DNA from: Zea mays
Taxonomy: Eukaryota > Streptophyta > Magnoliopsida > Poales > Poaceae
DNA length: 64,000 nt
Assembly: GCF_902167145.1 (NCBI RefSeq)
Contig: NC_050104.1
Location: 111,859,849-111,923,848 of the forward strand
Direction: 5' to 3'
Part shown: piece after piece, positions 21,016 through 34,048 of the stretch
Layout of the letters: each line of letters opens with the position of its first letter
Numbering within the stretch: the stretch's first letter is position 1
Made by a program: the position numbers and the translations under genes
The notes under the pieces: model-generated
What the model saw: the letters and a program-made list of their open reading frames with translations, nothing else
The model's database searches: none
What the model was told of the DNA's origin: nothing

Positions 21016-24000
21016 TCACCGCACCAGAGGGATGAGCAGGTACTCCGCGTAGAACAGCTGCGGAGCCACGTGGGGGAGTAAATGGTCAGTAACTGATCGA
21101 CGCGGTGAACGGTTCCAGGATTCAAGGGGGGTGCAGATCGTGAGAGGTAATTAAGCTGGACAGGACAGTACATGGCACCAACCACACCACACGGCAAAGA
21201 GGATATATAGAGAGAGAGAGGTATTACCTTCCAGATGAACATGTAGAAGGACGTTATTGCGGCTTTGCTCGTCAAGTCCACCGATCGCGCGCAGCTCCAT
21301 AGGATCGCGGCAAGTATGGAATGGCCAGCGATCTGCAAAACGTCGTGCCATGGAAGTTCGTGACAAAATGGAAAACAAACGTAGATTCATAGCGAGCTAA
21401 AGCAGGCCAATTCTTATCAGTTATTGGCACCCGATTCTCGGTGCAAAATAGGGCCGAAAAAAAAACCCCTAGGATACGATTTTAATTCGGAAAGCCGAAG
21501 CTGGAGTAATAATCTCATTATGTTGATGCAGAAAGGTCAGGCACCGCAGAAACCACATGCGCTTGCAGTGGCGCAGCCTTGCTCACACCCCATCATTAAC
21601 CAATCATAAACTGTGGAATACTAGGAGAGAGACCAGTGGGGCATACGGTTGCTGTTTTGCTCCACAAACAGGAAGAGGTAGCTCCCATCAGTATCGCAAC
21701 GCTGTAGGCCATCTCAAGCAAGCCAACGCAGATCCAAAAGACCTGTTTGCGGGTTCGTGACAGTTATGTCCATGACACTCCAGGCGTTAGATCTCTTTAA
21801 CATTTAATTTGTTTTACCCGACTAACCTTCTTTTGCCCTAACCGGACGCTGAAGGATCGGATCCCGAATATGCGGTCCCCTTCGATGTCAGGTATATCCT
21901 ACGAGAAATGGCAAACTGCATTCAGTGGTGTAGGAGCGTTTTTTTTTCTTAGCAGATGAATATACAGCATTAACATATTGCCCATATATATATTGATCAA
22001 GATTTAGAGTGGATATCGGAGCAGACAAAAAAAAATTGCTAGATATCATAAGGAGTCGTATTCCGTACGAGTCGCTGTTACCTTGAATAGTGCTATTACA
22101 ACAGAGAAGAACGTCATAAATCCAGTTGCAAATAATAATGGCCTAGAAAACACTGCCGGTCTCCTGAAAACAAAAGTCTGGTAGGATATGGACAGACTGT
22201 TAGGAACGTAGGATACGTCTCAGGAAATAGACAACACGAATCACACGCTGCAGTTATCATTTGAGTTTCAGAGAAAACTCCACATGAGAATGAAACTACA
22301 AATTCCTAAAAAAAAAAAAATTGTTCTCCATAGAGATTTCAAAGACGCCACAGGAAGACTTACCTGAATGTGGAGAAAAAAGGCCAGCTGAACAATCACT
22401 GCACGAACTGCTAATATGCACAGTGCTGCAACAACAGCAAATCTCTTCCATCGAAGGTACGGCAGCTGTAAAGACCAAAGACACAAATTACAGTTTCTTT
22501 AGGTAATTGAGGTAGTGACAGCTGCTACAAACAAAAAAATGTGGTACTATCTTAACACTCAGAAGGGCAGGCCTAGAACAGTGGTGAGAGCTGTCTCACT
22601 GAGTCATCAGGTCTGTGTGCAAAGCAGTCTATCCATATTTGTGGAAAAAAAAACTTGCCTTTTATCCCGTCCTCACTCTCTACTTATGTGGGGGCCTCTA
22701 TCACTAGATCTGCCCTCAACACTTATGTCCAAAGAGTAACATTTAAGAAAATTTGGGAATATATAAACCTACCACATGTTTACTGTTGCCTTAGATTTGG
22801 GCTATGGTTCATTTTCAAACCCCAATTTCTCTCCATGGTCCATTCTGGCCCATCTATGTTGAGATATGTGGGTCGCATGCTTCAGCAATTAAATTTTCAA
22901 AGCCCATTTAAGTTTTTCGGTCCACTTTCGGATGCCTCAAAGTTCACATCACCTTTCATGATATGTAAAGTTAAAGCAGGATGGATCGTGTAAGCATTTC
23001 ATTACTTGGTGCTTCTATAATTAAAAAAATGAGTTTTCCCTGGACATGAAGGCATTAGCTCGGAGTCTCTAATGTTTCTCCTGTAGTCAAGCTGTTCAAC
23101 TGTGTTATTGCTGCAGTATGTAAACTTGCCTGCTTGCGTGTGAGCCATTCAACAGTGTAGTTGATAAAACCCGACTTTACACTTGCTTAGAAGCCAGGGC
23201 CACTAATTAAGAAATGGACAGTATTCTTACAAAAGGCAAATGAAATAAACATTAAGAATTCATATTGCAGTTGTTTGAGAGAGAGAAAATCATACTGCAG
23301 TTTACATAACTAATAAAGCATCAATAATATTAAGAAATCCCATAAACGAGCCTAGGAATCATTACTTATACCAAAGAGAATGAGCTCTTACATTGATTGA
23401 ATATGCAGTCCCAAGAACAAAGCTTATGAAAAGAGCCCAAAACAGAGGTTGTGATCCAACAGCCCATCCAAGGCCAAAGCTCTGCAACACAAATAACACA
23501 TTCTATTGAATCAGTCTGATAGACTATCAGTGAATGATTTAAGGATAACTTTTGAAGGTCCTGATCAGGATTAGCACAAATCCACACAACCGTTGATGTA
23601 TGTGAAATAGCTTATAAACTAAATCTTTGACCAACAATTTGGCTAACAACTTTTAACTATTGCAATACAAACTTGATACTATTAGATTCACAATCAATGT
23701 ACTATCCATAACCATAAATTTATACTCCTCATGGGAGCGAATTTTAGGCTACGACTAGAATTTTTTTCTCATTTGTCCCATGCCAAACCAGGTCTAAGGT
23801 CTGGCCTGGACATGGTCATTCTCACATGGGCTATGGTGTAATGGTGTCGTTGTGTATGGGTGGAGCAGGGGTTCGGGAGGTTTTCTCAACCTACATGAGG
23901 TGTTTTGTTTTACCCCTTGTAGTTCGAGTTTAATCATAAACAATATAATATAAAATAAATGAATTTTCAAAGTGTAGTTCAGAAGAAAAAGCTCGGTCGG

Positions 24001-27000
24001 TAGGAACAGACCACTCCACGGTATTATATTAAGAAGAAACTCAATCAGAGCCCCAACCGAAAAAGGTCACGAAAACTGGCCAACATGAGGGTCCACCCCC
24101 TATAGACCATATCTTTACTTGTGCTTTGAGCCCTCCCAACCCCTACATGAGGATCCGCCCCCTATAGGTCAATCCATCTCGTGTGCACACAATCAGAGAA
24201 ACCGGCGACTGACCTTTTTTAACCTCAGCCTTAAATTCGCTCTCACTGGGATTCGAACTCGACCTAAGGAGTGCTACTCAGACCACCTAACCAACTCAGC
24301 TAGAGGCCCTTTCGCAGGTGTAGTTTAGGAGACCATGCCATGTTAGAAGGCCTCTTATAAATTGGACTGGGGGAGTATTGTCATGGACTTGTTCGAGTCA
24401 CATGCATAGACGCAACAAGATTTCATTGGCAAGTTAGGTATTTAGGGAAATAAGAATAAATTAGGGAATGATAAGAATGAGTTTGAGGAACGGTCTAATC
24501 TATAAACTATAAAGGCTGGTAGATTGTATTAGGGATTTTTTTAATCAAAGAACTCTCCTAGGTAATCATAAGGTTGAGTTTGAGATACTACTTTTTGTTA
24601 GAACCTCGTTAGAGTTTTGGGTCAGTCCTCATGTAATTTACATGTATACCCCAGTGTAATGGGCTTGGCCCAACTACTAGGTCTAATATTAATACACTCC
24701 CAACCCTGGTTAGGGTTAGGGTTTCACTTCCAACATGGTACCAGAGCTAGATTTCTTTTCTCCCACCTCCCTCCCTCTCCCAGTCGCTGCCACCCCTACG
24801 CAGGTCGCCGACACGCCGAACCCTCCTAGGCCACCGACGCCCCTCCACTCCACTCCCCCCAGCGGCTCTCTTGTGTGTGCTCCTAGCAGTTGCCACCCCT
24901 GCGCAGACCCTCTCCGCTTCAGCTTGCCGCTAGACATGTGCACGTGCAAGGGACGCGATCACGCGTCGTGCTTACGAGCTGCCGTACGACTCTCCATAGA
25001 CGCCACCGCGGCACACGTCCTTCTCTGCGATGCCACCACGCGCTCCCCTCCGGCGGTCACTGTCCCTAGGCACCATCAGCCCTCCCTCATGTCCGACGAT
25101 CCTTGTCCCCGCCAGTGGGCTACATCTGCGCCGGAGTCCGACCACCCCGACTCGGATCTTCCCTCTCCTTCCACGGCCTTCTCTTCCCCGACGACTGCTG
25201 CTGCCACGCCCGCGGTTTCCCTGGTCGCCGCGCACTCCCCTGTTGTGAGGCCGACGATGGTGATTCAGGCCCCCTATTCTCACTTCCTCACGGAGCCTCT
25301 GCCCGTCCCCGCCTCCTTCCCAGCCCCAATCACGGTTGTCGCCGCCCCCTGCGTGGAGGCTTTGCTCGCACCCAGCCCCCGCGTGCAGAGCCTCGTCGCG
25401 GTGGCTACCCCTGCGCAGACCCTCACCTGTGGGCGCAGCGTGCCTTGCTCCCTCTCGACATGCGCCTGCCTATCCTGGTCGGTCATGGTTGGAGCCCCTT
25501 CCCCTCCCGACGGCCTCGCCCAAATGACCGGGCTCGATTACTACACGTCGGACACGACGTCTACCACCAGGCAGCGCCCCTGCGTGGGCCGAACGCGGCC
25601 AACCCGCCTCCTTCCTGTTGGATGCCCCCCTTCGGGATGGGACCCTCCCCCTCACACTCGGCCGTGATGGGGCTCTTCCCCCTTGCCGAAGCCTCGTCTG
25701 TGTTGACCCTTGGTGGCCCTGCGGCGGCCACCGGTGGACCTGCCACCCCACCCGTCTGCCTTGCCTCACCCGCAGCACCCGCATCCTCGGCTCTCCATAG
25801 CGCGTTCATTTTCCCACCATCGGGGCTCCGCCTTTGCCCTGACCGCCGATGCCACCTCTTTCCCGACTCCGCCCAGTTTCGCCACGACCACTGTGCGTGT
25901 CACCCTCCACGACTGTCAGATTATCCGGGGCACCTTCGTAGCTTTTGACCAGGTCATGAACCTGTTCTTTATGACTGCGTCGAGCTCCACCCTCAGCCAG
26001 GCTGCCACGTTACTGGGCCGCTTGATTTCCTTACTGTTGCAATTGCTTCCCTGATGATCGAGGCCCCCGACCCCAACTCCCATCCCCTAGGGCCCCTCCT
26101 CTAGCTCTCTCCTCACACCCCGTGACTTCGCCCCCTCTCTCCCACTGATTGGGTTGTCGACTTCGGAGCCTCCTTCCACACGTCCCCATCCTCCCCATCC
26201 CTCCCATTCTTCCTCTATCATCGTGGGGAACAGTTCCATCCTCCCGGTCACCTCAGTAGGTGCATTAGTTCTTCCGAAACCATTCTACCTTAACGATGTC
26301 CTTGTTGCAACCCATCTGACTCATCCCCTTCTCTTGGTTCGTCGCTTCACCAGTGACAACCACTATTCTATGGAGTTCGATCCCTAAGGGCTTACCATAC
26401 GACACCTTCCCACTCGTGTCGTGCTCACTCGCTATGACAGCTCTGGCCCCCCCTACTATATTAACTTGTCATCCACTTCCCCCACTAGCGTATCCTCCCC
26501 CACGCTCTTGCTACTACCACCACCTCCACCATTTGGCATCGTCGTCTCGATCACCCTGGACCTGACATGATGTCCCAGCTCTCCAGTCGCTCCAATATCT
26601 CTTGTAGATGGGTCTCCTCTAAGCACCTCGTCATGCTTGCCAGCTCGACCGTCATTCTCGTCTTTCGTTTTCCACTTCCACGTCCTGGGCTGCTCAGGCC
26701 TTTGATCTTGTTCATTGTAATGTCTGGACTTCTCCTGTCTTCAGCCTCTCTGGTTACAAATACTACCTGGTCATTCCGGATGACTTCTCTCACTTTCTTT
26801 GGACCTTTCCTTTGTGTCTAAAGTTTGATACCTTTTCCACCCTTAGCCACTTCTTCGCTTGGGTCTCCACCTAGTTCCGTCGCCCGATTCATGCACTCCA
26901 ATGCGATAACGGCCACGAGTTCTACAACTCCGCCTCTCGCTCCTTCTTTCTCTCCCACGGCGTTCAGTTGCGACTCTCGTGCCCCTACACTTCCCCTTAG

Positions 27001-30000
27001 AATGGTCGGGCCGAACGAATTATCCTCACCACCACCAACATGATTCGTTGCCTCCTCTTTCAGGTGTCTCTTCCTACCAGCTATTGGGCAGAGGCCCTAA
27101 GCACTACTACTCATCTCCTCAACATCCTTCCCTCCAAGCGGTGCATCACCCCCACCCCCACTTCGTCTTGTATGGCACAACCCCCTCATATGCCCACCTT
27201 TGAGTCTTTGGTTGTGCTTGCTATCCCAACACCTCTGCCGCTGCTCATCACAAGCTCTTCCCCCGCTCCACTCGCTACCTTTTCCTCGATTACTCCCCTG
27301 ACCGCAAGGGGCACCAATGCCTTGACCTTCTCACTCACTGTGTCATCATCTCTCGTCATATTGTCTTTGACGAGGACGTTTTCCCCTTGTTGACTCCTCC
27401 CCACCCCCCAACCTCGATGCAGATTGTGTCGACGTCTCTCTTCCACTGCCCTCTTTCACGCCTGTGCCTCGCGCGGCCGCATCGACCACCGTCGCGGACG
27501 GACCGATCTACCGGTCCCTCCCACCCTGTCAGCTTGTCCCTGTACCAAGCCACCGGTGTACCACCCGGTCGCCATCCACCGTGACCCCGACCACATTCAC
27601 CCGATAGTGACTCGTCGTGCGGCCGGAGTTCTCCGTCCCGTCGACCGGCTGGTCCTGACAGCCGTCGCTCCTCTGGATGCCTCCCTGGTTCCCTCCTCTG
27701 TTCGCGCTGCCCTCACCGATCCCCACTGGCGTCGTGCTATGGAGGAGTACGCAGCCTTGCTAGCCAACCACACTTGGGACCTGGTGTCGCGTCCACCAGG
27801 CACCAACGTGGTTACCGACAAGTGGCTTTTCTGCCACAAGCTCACCTCGAATGGCTCGCTCGACCGCTATAAGGCTCGTTGGGTCCTTCAGGGCTTCACC
27901 CAGCGCCCCGGAGTGGACTACGACGAGACCTTCAAACTGTTAGGGTCGTCTTCTCGCTCGCCCTCTCCCGGAATTGGGCAGTCCATCAGCCCGATGTCAA
28001 CAATGCCTTCCTCCATGACACTCTAACATAGACGATCTACTGCAGCCAGCCCACTGGCTTCGTCGATTCCGCTCGTCCGGATCTAGTTTGTCGGTTGAAC
28101 CGCTCCCTGTACGACCTCAAGCAGGCGCCATGGGCCTGGTACAGTCGCTTCGCCTCCTACTTGACCTCCCTCGGCTTCGTCGAGGCCAAGTCAGACACGT
28201 CCATGTTCATCTATCGGCGCGGCGACGACATCATCTACCTCCTGCTCTACATCGACGACATCGTGCTCACGGCGTCCAGTATCGATCTACTCCAGCACGG
28301 TCATCGCTCTTCAGCACGAGTTCGCGATGAAGGACCTGGGGCCTCTCCACTGCTTCCTCGACATCATCGCCGAGCGAAGGCCTCAGGGGTCTCCTCCTCA
28401 CCAGCGCCAGTACGCTCTAGACATCCTACAGCAGGCTAACATGTCCAATTGCAAGCCCTGCTCCACGCCTGTCCACTCAGGCAAAGCTCTCTGAGGACGA
28501 CGGGCCCTAGGTCACTGACGCGACGGCCTACCAGAGCCTCTTCTCTCCAGTATATGACCTTCTCCAGGCCCGACATTGCCTATGTCGTCCAGCAGGTGTA
28601 CCTTCACATGCACACCCCGCGGGAGCCCCATTTCACCGCTCAAACGGATCCTTCGCTACCTCCGTGGCTCCATCGACTATGGCCTTCTCCTTCGACCCTC
28701 CCCGGTGTCGAAGCTCGTGGACTACACAGACGCTAACTGGACTAGCTGCCCCGACACATGCTGGTCCACTTCCTGTTACGCTGTGTTTCTGGGTGCCAAC
28801 CTTGTCTCCTGGGTCGCCAAGCGGCAGCCCATCGTTTCTCACTCTAACGCTGAGGCCGAGTACCGTGTTGTGACTAACGGCGTGGCCGAGGCCTCCTAGC
28901 TCCGCCGGCTTCTCCAGGAGCTCCACAGCCCCCTCCAGCGCGCCGCTCTCGTCCACTACGATAACGTCCACGCGGTCTACCTCTTGACCAATCCCGTGTA
29001 GCATCAGCGCACGAAGCACGTGAAGATTGACCTTCACTTCATCCGCGAGTGTGTCGCCGCCGGTGACGTTCACGTTATCAGCGTTCCGACCACGTCGCAG
29101 TTCACTGACATCTTCACCAAGGGGTTGCAGTCGAGTATTTTTGCCGAGTTTCGATACAGTCTCAACATTTGTACATGATAGAGTTGAGACTGCGGGGGAT
29201 GTTAGAACCTCGCTAAGGTTTTTGGCCATCCTCATGTAATTACCTGTATACCCCCAGTGTAATGGGCTTGGCCCAACTACTCGGCTATATTAATACAGTC
29301 TCAACCCTGGTTAGGGTTAGGGTTTCACTTCCAACACTTTTAGGCATCTCAGTATCAACATATCTAGAAATAAATTCAAAATAAAACATGAAGCATAATG
29401 CCAATTTCTTCTATATTGAGAGCATAATTACCATAGCGGCAAAGACCGAAACTATTGCAACCCCAGTTGCAAGGGTGTATTCCCCAGATGCCAATGGAAG
29501 AGTTGGCTTGTTAACCTAGAGCAGTACAAATATTAGCTCCTAGCAGTTATTAGTATGGTAGTAAAAGGTACTTAATGAAGATTAAAGTGAATTCAAAATA
29601 CCTTGTCTATCTCAATGTCGAATAACTGGTTCAGTCCAACAATATAGATATTCATGAAAAGGGCAGCTACCACTGCCTACATAAGAGTACAAAGTAGTAG
29701 AATGAAACAATACATCTTTATAACAATGAAAGGATAGAGATGCTCAAAGTATCACTACCTCCAGCAAACCAGTGAGGAACAAAGGTGATATATCAGACAA
29801 GCTCTGGACAGCTAGAAGGGAAACTGAGACTATGCTTAATGCCTGATTACACCAGCAAAATCTCTAGATCAATAAAGAGAAAACAAAGGAAACAACACAA
29901 GGACATACTTACTGGACGATCATGTAAATGAAACAGTACATCAACGTGACTTAACTGTTCCTATGACAGTATGTGGCCGGGAAAATCTGTAAAATGCATC

Positions 30001-31339
30001 TAGAGAAGATGATATTGCCCTCCAGATGGTTGTAGAATCATGTGTTTCAGGTTCAGACTGCAGCTGTTGCCCCGAAGCATTAACAGAAGTATTTAATGAC
30101 CGATGTGATATCCTACAATAGGAGGATTTCCATTCGAAGAATTTCTGATGGTGATGCAAGGTAGGACCTTGGGTCCTTTGGCTAGAAAAGCAAATTCGTC
30201 CTTCACCATTTCGTTGTATGGAACAACATGGTGGTAGAAAATGATCTGGAAATTCAAACATTTCAATACTAGGCCAAACACTAGAGAAAGTAACAGAATG
30301 AAATAATGTGTGACCAATAAGCTCGACATCTGCATTACTAATTACAGTCCCACAAACCATGCCCGCTGTGCCTTCTACTACTACAATATATGTGGGAGCC
30401 TGGAATTAGTCAAAGAAGAAATGAAAACTTGAAGTGTTTCCCCTACTACAGTCTACATGGGAGTCTGGGATTGGTCAAAGAAGAAAAGAAAACTTGAAGT
30501 GCTACCCCTACTACAGTCTTCATGTGAGTCTGGAATTAGTTAAAGAATAAAAGGAAACTTGAAGTGCTTCCCTACACATAAGCAGGTACAGTTGGGGCAA
30601 CACTGCTTTTGATTATTTCAACAATTTTTTTTTGTTATTTTACAGTCAGTAAAGTTTTGAGCAGAACTAGTCAACAAGGTCACAAGTAAAACATTTCCTT
30701 GAAGCTAATTTGAAGAAAAAAAATAGCAAAAGGGAATTTCATGACTAATTTTAACCCTCGCTTGTACATGTAACCATCCTGATAAAGTTAGAATCAGCAG
30801 AAACCAAAATCCCTGCAAGGTTTTGACATCTTAATTCTCATCCCCAACCTCTAAAACGTGAAATTGGACTACACCACCATGGCCCGGGTTTGATGTCCCC
30901 GCAGGAACCCATCATTTTAAAGACTGAGCTATCTAACAAACTCCAGGTAAACAGTTTTCCTGTCCATGACAGCTTTGACATTAATATCAGCCACTCCTCT
31001 CTCTCAAAAAAAGACGACATTAATACAACTGCTCCTGCATCGTTTTCCCACTGATTCCAGGCGCTACAGCCAACCGGAGTACAGGACGGAACGAGCCCGG
31101 TTAGTGTTCGATTAGAAAAGAGCAAAGGAATACTCGCGCATCACAAGCATCGCGGTCTTTGTGGCTACTAGAGTACACGATTAATCCGTCGAACTAAAAT
31201 ATCCAGCTCAATAGAACTAAAGCCTGCAGGCCAGGTTCTGTCGCGGTGAGCGGCGAGGGGAAGGAGTTCACTGACCTCGCGGGCGGGCCGCGCCGGGCCG
31301 CACGGGGAGGAGGGACGGCCGTAGGCGAAGCGCGTCCAT
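21016..31339 (-). CDS. VTE2: Homogentisate phytyltransferase (VTE2/HPT)
   Basis: Twelve exons join in phase (minus strand): 31339-31276, 30245-29956, 29842-29759, 29676-29602, 29515-29432, 23481-23392, 22465-22364, 22177-22082, 21898-21827, 21742-21647, 21332-21228 and 21057-21016, all with GT-AG borders. The 1200-nt reading frame gives 399 residues without stops. It is a UbiA-type prenyltransferase that joins homogentisate to phytyl diphosphate in the plastid envelope, the committed step to tocopherols. Both Asp motifs are present: NQLFDIEID (about 162-170) and DIPDIEGD (about 296-303). The C terminus [13 protein letters not shown] is typical. The first about 100 residues form a plastid-targeting region. 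An in-frame ATG also occurs at 31567. The paralogue HGGT is less likely. Intron 5 is enlarged to about 5.9 kb by transposons. Confidence 0.93.
23983..24318 (-). mobile_element. tRNA-derived SINE in intron 5 of VTE2
   Basis: On the minus strand the head reads like a tRNA (box A TAGCTGAGTTGG, box B GTTCGAATCCC), resembling the Au-type plant SINE head. The body runs toward 23983 and ends in a T/C-rich tail. Flanking copies GTGTAGTTCAG (23972-23982) and GTGTAGTTTAG (24319-24329) form the target duplication. The insertion is in the same orientation as the host gene. Confidence 0.75.
24596..24735 (+). repeat. 5' LTR of the intron-5 copia
   Basis: 140 bp with TG...CA ends. It differs from the 3' copy by roughly a dozen substitutions and small indels. 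Confidence 0.9.
24750..29190 (+). pseudogene. Degenerate copia gag-pol
   Basis: Copia-order domains can be traced through several frame changes. A low-complexity gag region (24735-25950) comes first, then scattered integrase-like sequence (about 26700-27200). Reverse transcriptase starts at about 27650 ([20 protein letters not shown], then DKWLFCHKL and [14 protein letters not shown]). Its active-site block is at about 28230-28270 ([11 protein letters not shown]). RNase H is at about 28560-29160 ([10 protein letters not shown]). Many stops and frameshifts make the element non-autonomous. Confidence 0.8.
29200..29336 (+). repeat. 3' LTR of the intron-5 copia
   Basis: 137 bp, TGTTAGAACCTCGC...TTCCAACA, preceded by the purine stretch GACTGCGGGGGA. 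Confidence 0.9.
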
Positions 31340-34048
31340 CCCTTGGCCGGGGGGGAAGCGGGCCGCGACGAGCCGACGAGTGAGCAAGTGGAGTGGAGGG
31401 GCAGGGGCGGCGGGCGGGCGCGGGGTCAGTGGTGGACGCACACGCACGCAGGCACGCGGCAGCAAGCAGGTGGCGCTCGTCGCGCTGCGCGGCGGTTGCC
31501 AAGTCAGAAGAGTCCGGCCGGCGGCCCCGTGCCTTTCACGCACCGCACGGCACGGCAATGTGTGCACATAAGTGGAAGTGATGAGTGAAGTGGTTGCACG
31601 GGTCGTGTACTCGTGTCGTGTCGTTGCACGGGTCTTCCGGCCCCGGTCGCAGCGAGTGCATCCGCAAGGCGTCGCTGTCCGTGGACCGTGGATCGCGATC
31701 GCGCGATGTGACTGTGCCTGCGAGTGATTGGGCAGTTCCGTTCACATGGAAATGACACCGTTCACCGGATCACAAGTTCAAAACACAGGGCAGTTCATCC
31801 TCGTATTCAGACTATACTTTGTCAACATTATAGTATAAAATGCAAAACAATATTTTAATTAACCATACAGATAAAACAACTTTAAACTATCTTTAGCCGT
31901 TTACTCATTCACACTCATATATTTAAACTTCATTTTGTAAACAGTGCAAAGTAGTGTCTTTATGTAACCATATGTGTAAACCGTTGATCAAAGTCTTATT
32001 TGTGAGCACGTCCATATGAAACGTCTGTTGGAGATAGCCTGAGTGATCGCATAACCATGATATACCGTATTCCATTTGTTGTAAATCAAGGTATGTCCTG
32101 TTTAAAACCATTAGAACTAATAGTTAGTCAATTAATAAGTTATTAGATAGATTGAGCTACCTAATTAATTAATTGTTAGCTATGATGTACCTAACAATTG
32201 AAGGTGTTTGAAACCTATACCACTAATTTTAGTATCTAACCGTTGACTCTAGAGGACGGAGTCTAAAGGTAATATGTTAAAACTTTTCTAGATATATTGT
32301 TTTTGTTAGATACGTATAAAGGTTAAAAGTTTCTAAAATCCGAGGAAGTACGAAGTATTGTGTGGGCGATCTTTCCCGCGAATCTGTAAGAAGTAGGAAG
32401 TAGGAAGTACGAAGTGTTGGCAGGGACAGAGGAGGCGTTGTAGTTGTGTCATGCTAATCGGAATCTGGAAGTGTTGGCAGGGACAGAGGATTCAGGACCA
32501 CTGGCACAACACGCACATGTGCGTCCTGCACTGAGCGAGCCTGGTTTTGTTCACATGGGACTGAACGCCAGTTACGACTTCATCTGACGTGGCTTCAGAT
32601 TAAAATTAGTTATTTAGATTGCTGCAGCTATAATTAATAAAAACAAATATAATATAAAAACAATAAAAATCCGTACGAATTAAAACCGAGCGAAGATGTT
32701 GCATGGTTCTTTTAGACACTCCCGCTTACTGAAATTCTGCAGATTTCTGCCTGGCTCAGGACCTTCACCTTGGCAATGGCAGGACGACGACTAGGACAAG
32801 TCGGCATGGCATCGGAAAAGGTCGTGGTCGAGAAGGGTTTCCCTACCATACAAGGGCACCACACAGCCATCATCTTCAGCTCCGTGTAGCGTTCTGTTCA
32901 CCGAGAACGATCGACCACCTACCTACGCTACGCATTCAGCAGTAAGTACAGTGTAGCATACAGTAAACCAGGGCACCTGGACAAAGAGAAAGTGGCTAAA
33001 CTGCACCAGGATAACATAAACAGCTACATTTGGCCGGATGCGATGCTTTGGAGTTATCTGCCGAGTTCACGACGACTTCGATCGTTGCAGGCGCTTTGTC
33101 TACTCGTACTCGTCTATCTCCTCCTATCCTAGCGCCGTACACTGGTACTGTATTTTGCTTTGTTTTGATGGTACTTTTACGGGTGTTCATTCACCAAGCC
33201 CCGTGCCGTTTCCTGCTGCTAAACTCCTGTAGCCTCCTCAAGCCTTCAACGCCGTGCCACGCTGCCAGAGATACTGACTACTGAAGCGGGCGGGCGAGAT
33301 GTATGCGTGCACGGCAGCAGGCCGAAAGCGACGAGGCCATTGGCTCCAGCTAGGCATCCCACGTGCCGGTGCCGTCGCACATCATCCCAGGATATTTTCA
33401 TCTCCGGCCGCCGAGGAACGACAGCAGCAGCCAGCTGCCAGCCTAGCCGGAATGGACTGATGAGTGATGAGAGACTATTTCCACATCATACACCTGTTGA
33501 AGAACGAGACTATTTCCACATCATACAGCACCATCTGCAAGGCGCAAAATTACCGCCGTCTCTGACGACCGCGGGCTCTTCAAGATTACTAGTAATCTTT
33601 GCCTATCAAAACTCGAGATTTGATACAATGGTATTATATCTATCAAACAGGATTATATGGAGCTGATTTGGTACAATGATGTCAATACATCCTACAAAAA
33701 AAAACAGTACATGAGCTGCGTAGTGGCAACCTTTTTTTCCCTCGGACTCCCTTCTCTGAAACATTAACGCACACGGAAAAACTTCGCCGTTTGCTTCCAG
33801 GTTCTCCAAATGTTTCGATAAGTTAACCTTGGCGGCGTTAAGATGGCTTGCACTGTACAGAAGTCACAGGAAACTGGAAAAGGCGCCGGAATCCAAGCCA
33901 AACGGAGCTCAAGCCTACGAAGCAGGGGTGCCCGGGTCATCTGAGCTAGGTCCGTTCCTAGTTTACAAGTAGACCATGAAAGGTCACCATGCCCTGTTCT
34001 GTTCCTATATATATATAAAAAAAAAAATTGGAAAATGTCGGAGGTTAC
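31340..34048. other. Intergenic region between the two host genes
   Basis: This 2.7-kb gap holds the promoter of VTE2 (GC-rich near 31340-31520) and the 3' flank of the KAKU4-like gene. No further gene is supported. An AT-rich part (31780-32340) may include an eroded MITE. A 22-bp direct repeat (GAGACTATTTCCACATCATA plus CA) occurs at 33471 and 33506. Confidence 0.55.

Larger units (their letters stand above)
24596..29336 (+). mobile_element. Old copia LTR retrotransposon in intron 5 of VTE2
   Basis: Short LTRs (140 and 137 bp) begin TGTTAGAACCTCG and end CACTTCCAACA. The 5-mer CTTTT flanks both ends (24591-24595 and 29337-29341). A primer-binding site TGGTACCAGAGC follows the left LTR (24736) and a purine-rich GGGGGA precedes the right LTR. 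The element is 4741 bp and lies antisense to VTE2. Its LTRs differ at many positions, so the insertion is old. Confidence 0.92.

Noticed and set aside
20050..21080. Gene on the plus strand downstream of VTE2
   Set aside because: Several overlapping short frames with no domain, partly antisense to the last VTE2 exon.
24240..24316. Functional tRNA gene on the minus strand
   Set aside because: It is the head of a SINE with an A/B-box, a longer body and flanking duplications.
21016..31339. Homogentisate geranylgeranyl transferase instead of phytyltransferase
   Set aside because: The two are close paralogues, but the N terminus and the exon 3-11 wording fit the phytyltransferase better; a tree would settle it.
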